Assembly: GCA_027297005.1 (NCBI GenBank)
Contig: JAPUIN010000116.1
Location: 1 to 7,084, forward strand
Length of the DNA stretch: 7,084 bases
Direction of reading: 5' to 3'
From: Acidobacteriota bacterium
GTDB lineage: Bacteria > Acidobacteriota > Polarisedimenticolia > Gp22-AA2
The position numbers and the translations under genes were made by a program. Positions 7,073 through 7,084 of this stretch are shown here, in pieces; the first letter of the stretch is position 1, and every line of letters begins with the position of its first letter. The notes below the pieces were generated by a model that worked only from the letters and a program-made list of their open reading frames with translations, did not search any database and had not been told where the DNA came from.

Positions 7073-7084
7073 TGGAACATCCTC
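7072..7084 (+). CDS. Possible start of a further gene overlapping the dapF stop (four codons visible)
   Basis: The dapF stop reads TGATG, so an ATG at 7072-7074 overlaps it by one base and opens a frame M-E-H-P before the window ends. This stop/start overlap is typical of coupled genes. However, the 20 bases before it are C-rich without a Shine-Dalgarno, and four codons say nothing about function. It is recorded as a possibility only. Confidence 0.2.

Noticed and set aside
1..7084. CRISPR arrays, tRNA or rRNA genes, insertion sequences, phage or defence genes
   Set aside because: No regularly spaced repeats, transposase motifs, terminal inverted repeats or RNA gene signatures were seen; nearly all bases are explained by six coding regions.

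Overview
This 7.1 kb window comes from a GC-rich bacterial chromosome, very probably a Gram-negative-type (diderm) organism. The coding regions strongly prefer G or C at third codon positions. The genes are housekeeping or metabolic, and no mobile element, tRNA, rRNA or CRISPR array is visible. The gene styles (HslV with a short FHS propeptide, HslU starting MAILLPGD, a fibronectin-type lipoprotein with a CGNKGPP motif, and a bacterial TMTC-like membrane glycosyltransferase) remind me of Acidobacteriota and neighbouring uncultivated phyla. That placement is an impression, not something the sequence proves.

Layout. Positions 1-765 (minus strand) hold the first 255 codons of a multi-pass membrane glycosyltransferase of the GT-C/TMTC type, whose C-terminal part lies outside the window. 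A 39-base divergent gap (766-804) separates it from a rightward run of five complete, closely packed genes: a fused ADP-forming acyl-CoA synthetase (805-3120), hslV (3117-3647), hslU (3651-5048), a lipoprotein with fibronectin type III-like domains (5076-6224) and dapF (6227-7072). Junctions are overlaps or short gaps: TTGA between the synthetase and hslV, 3 bases between hslV and hslU, 27 bases before the lipoprotein, and 2 bases before dapF. A further ATG overlapping the dapF stop may begin another gene. I see no intrinsic terminator inside the run, so one transcription unit is plausible.

How the genes relate. HslV and HslU form the ATP-dependent two-component protease, and all key catalytic residues of both are present. 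DapF makes meso-diaminopimelate for peptidoglycan and lysine. The lipoprotein before it starts with the motif of LptM (YifL), a small lipoprotein that sits next to dapF in enterobacteria. The synthetase would interconvert an acyl-CoA and an acid with ATP formation or use; its link to the protease genes is positional only.

Most notable points: the roughly 59-residue arginine-rich C-terminal tail of the synthetase, encoded by a stretch with repeated CG palindromes just before hslV; the LptM-like motif on a fibronectin-domain protein next to dapF; and two -10-like hexamers placed 6 and 8 bases from the divergent ATGs with no Shine-Dalgarno, suggesting leaderless transcripts. I found no clear new defence or mobile system here.
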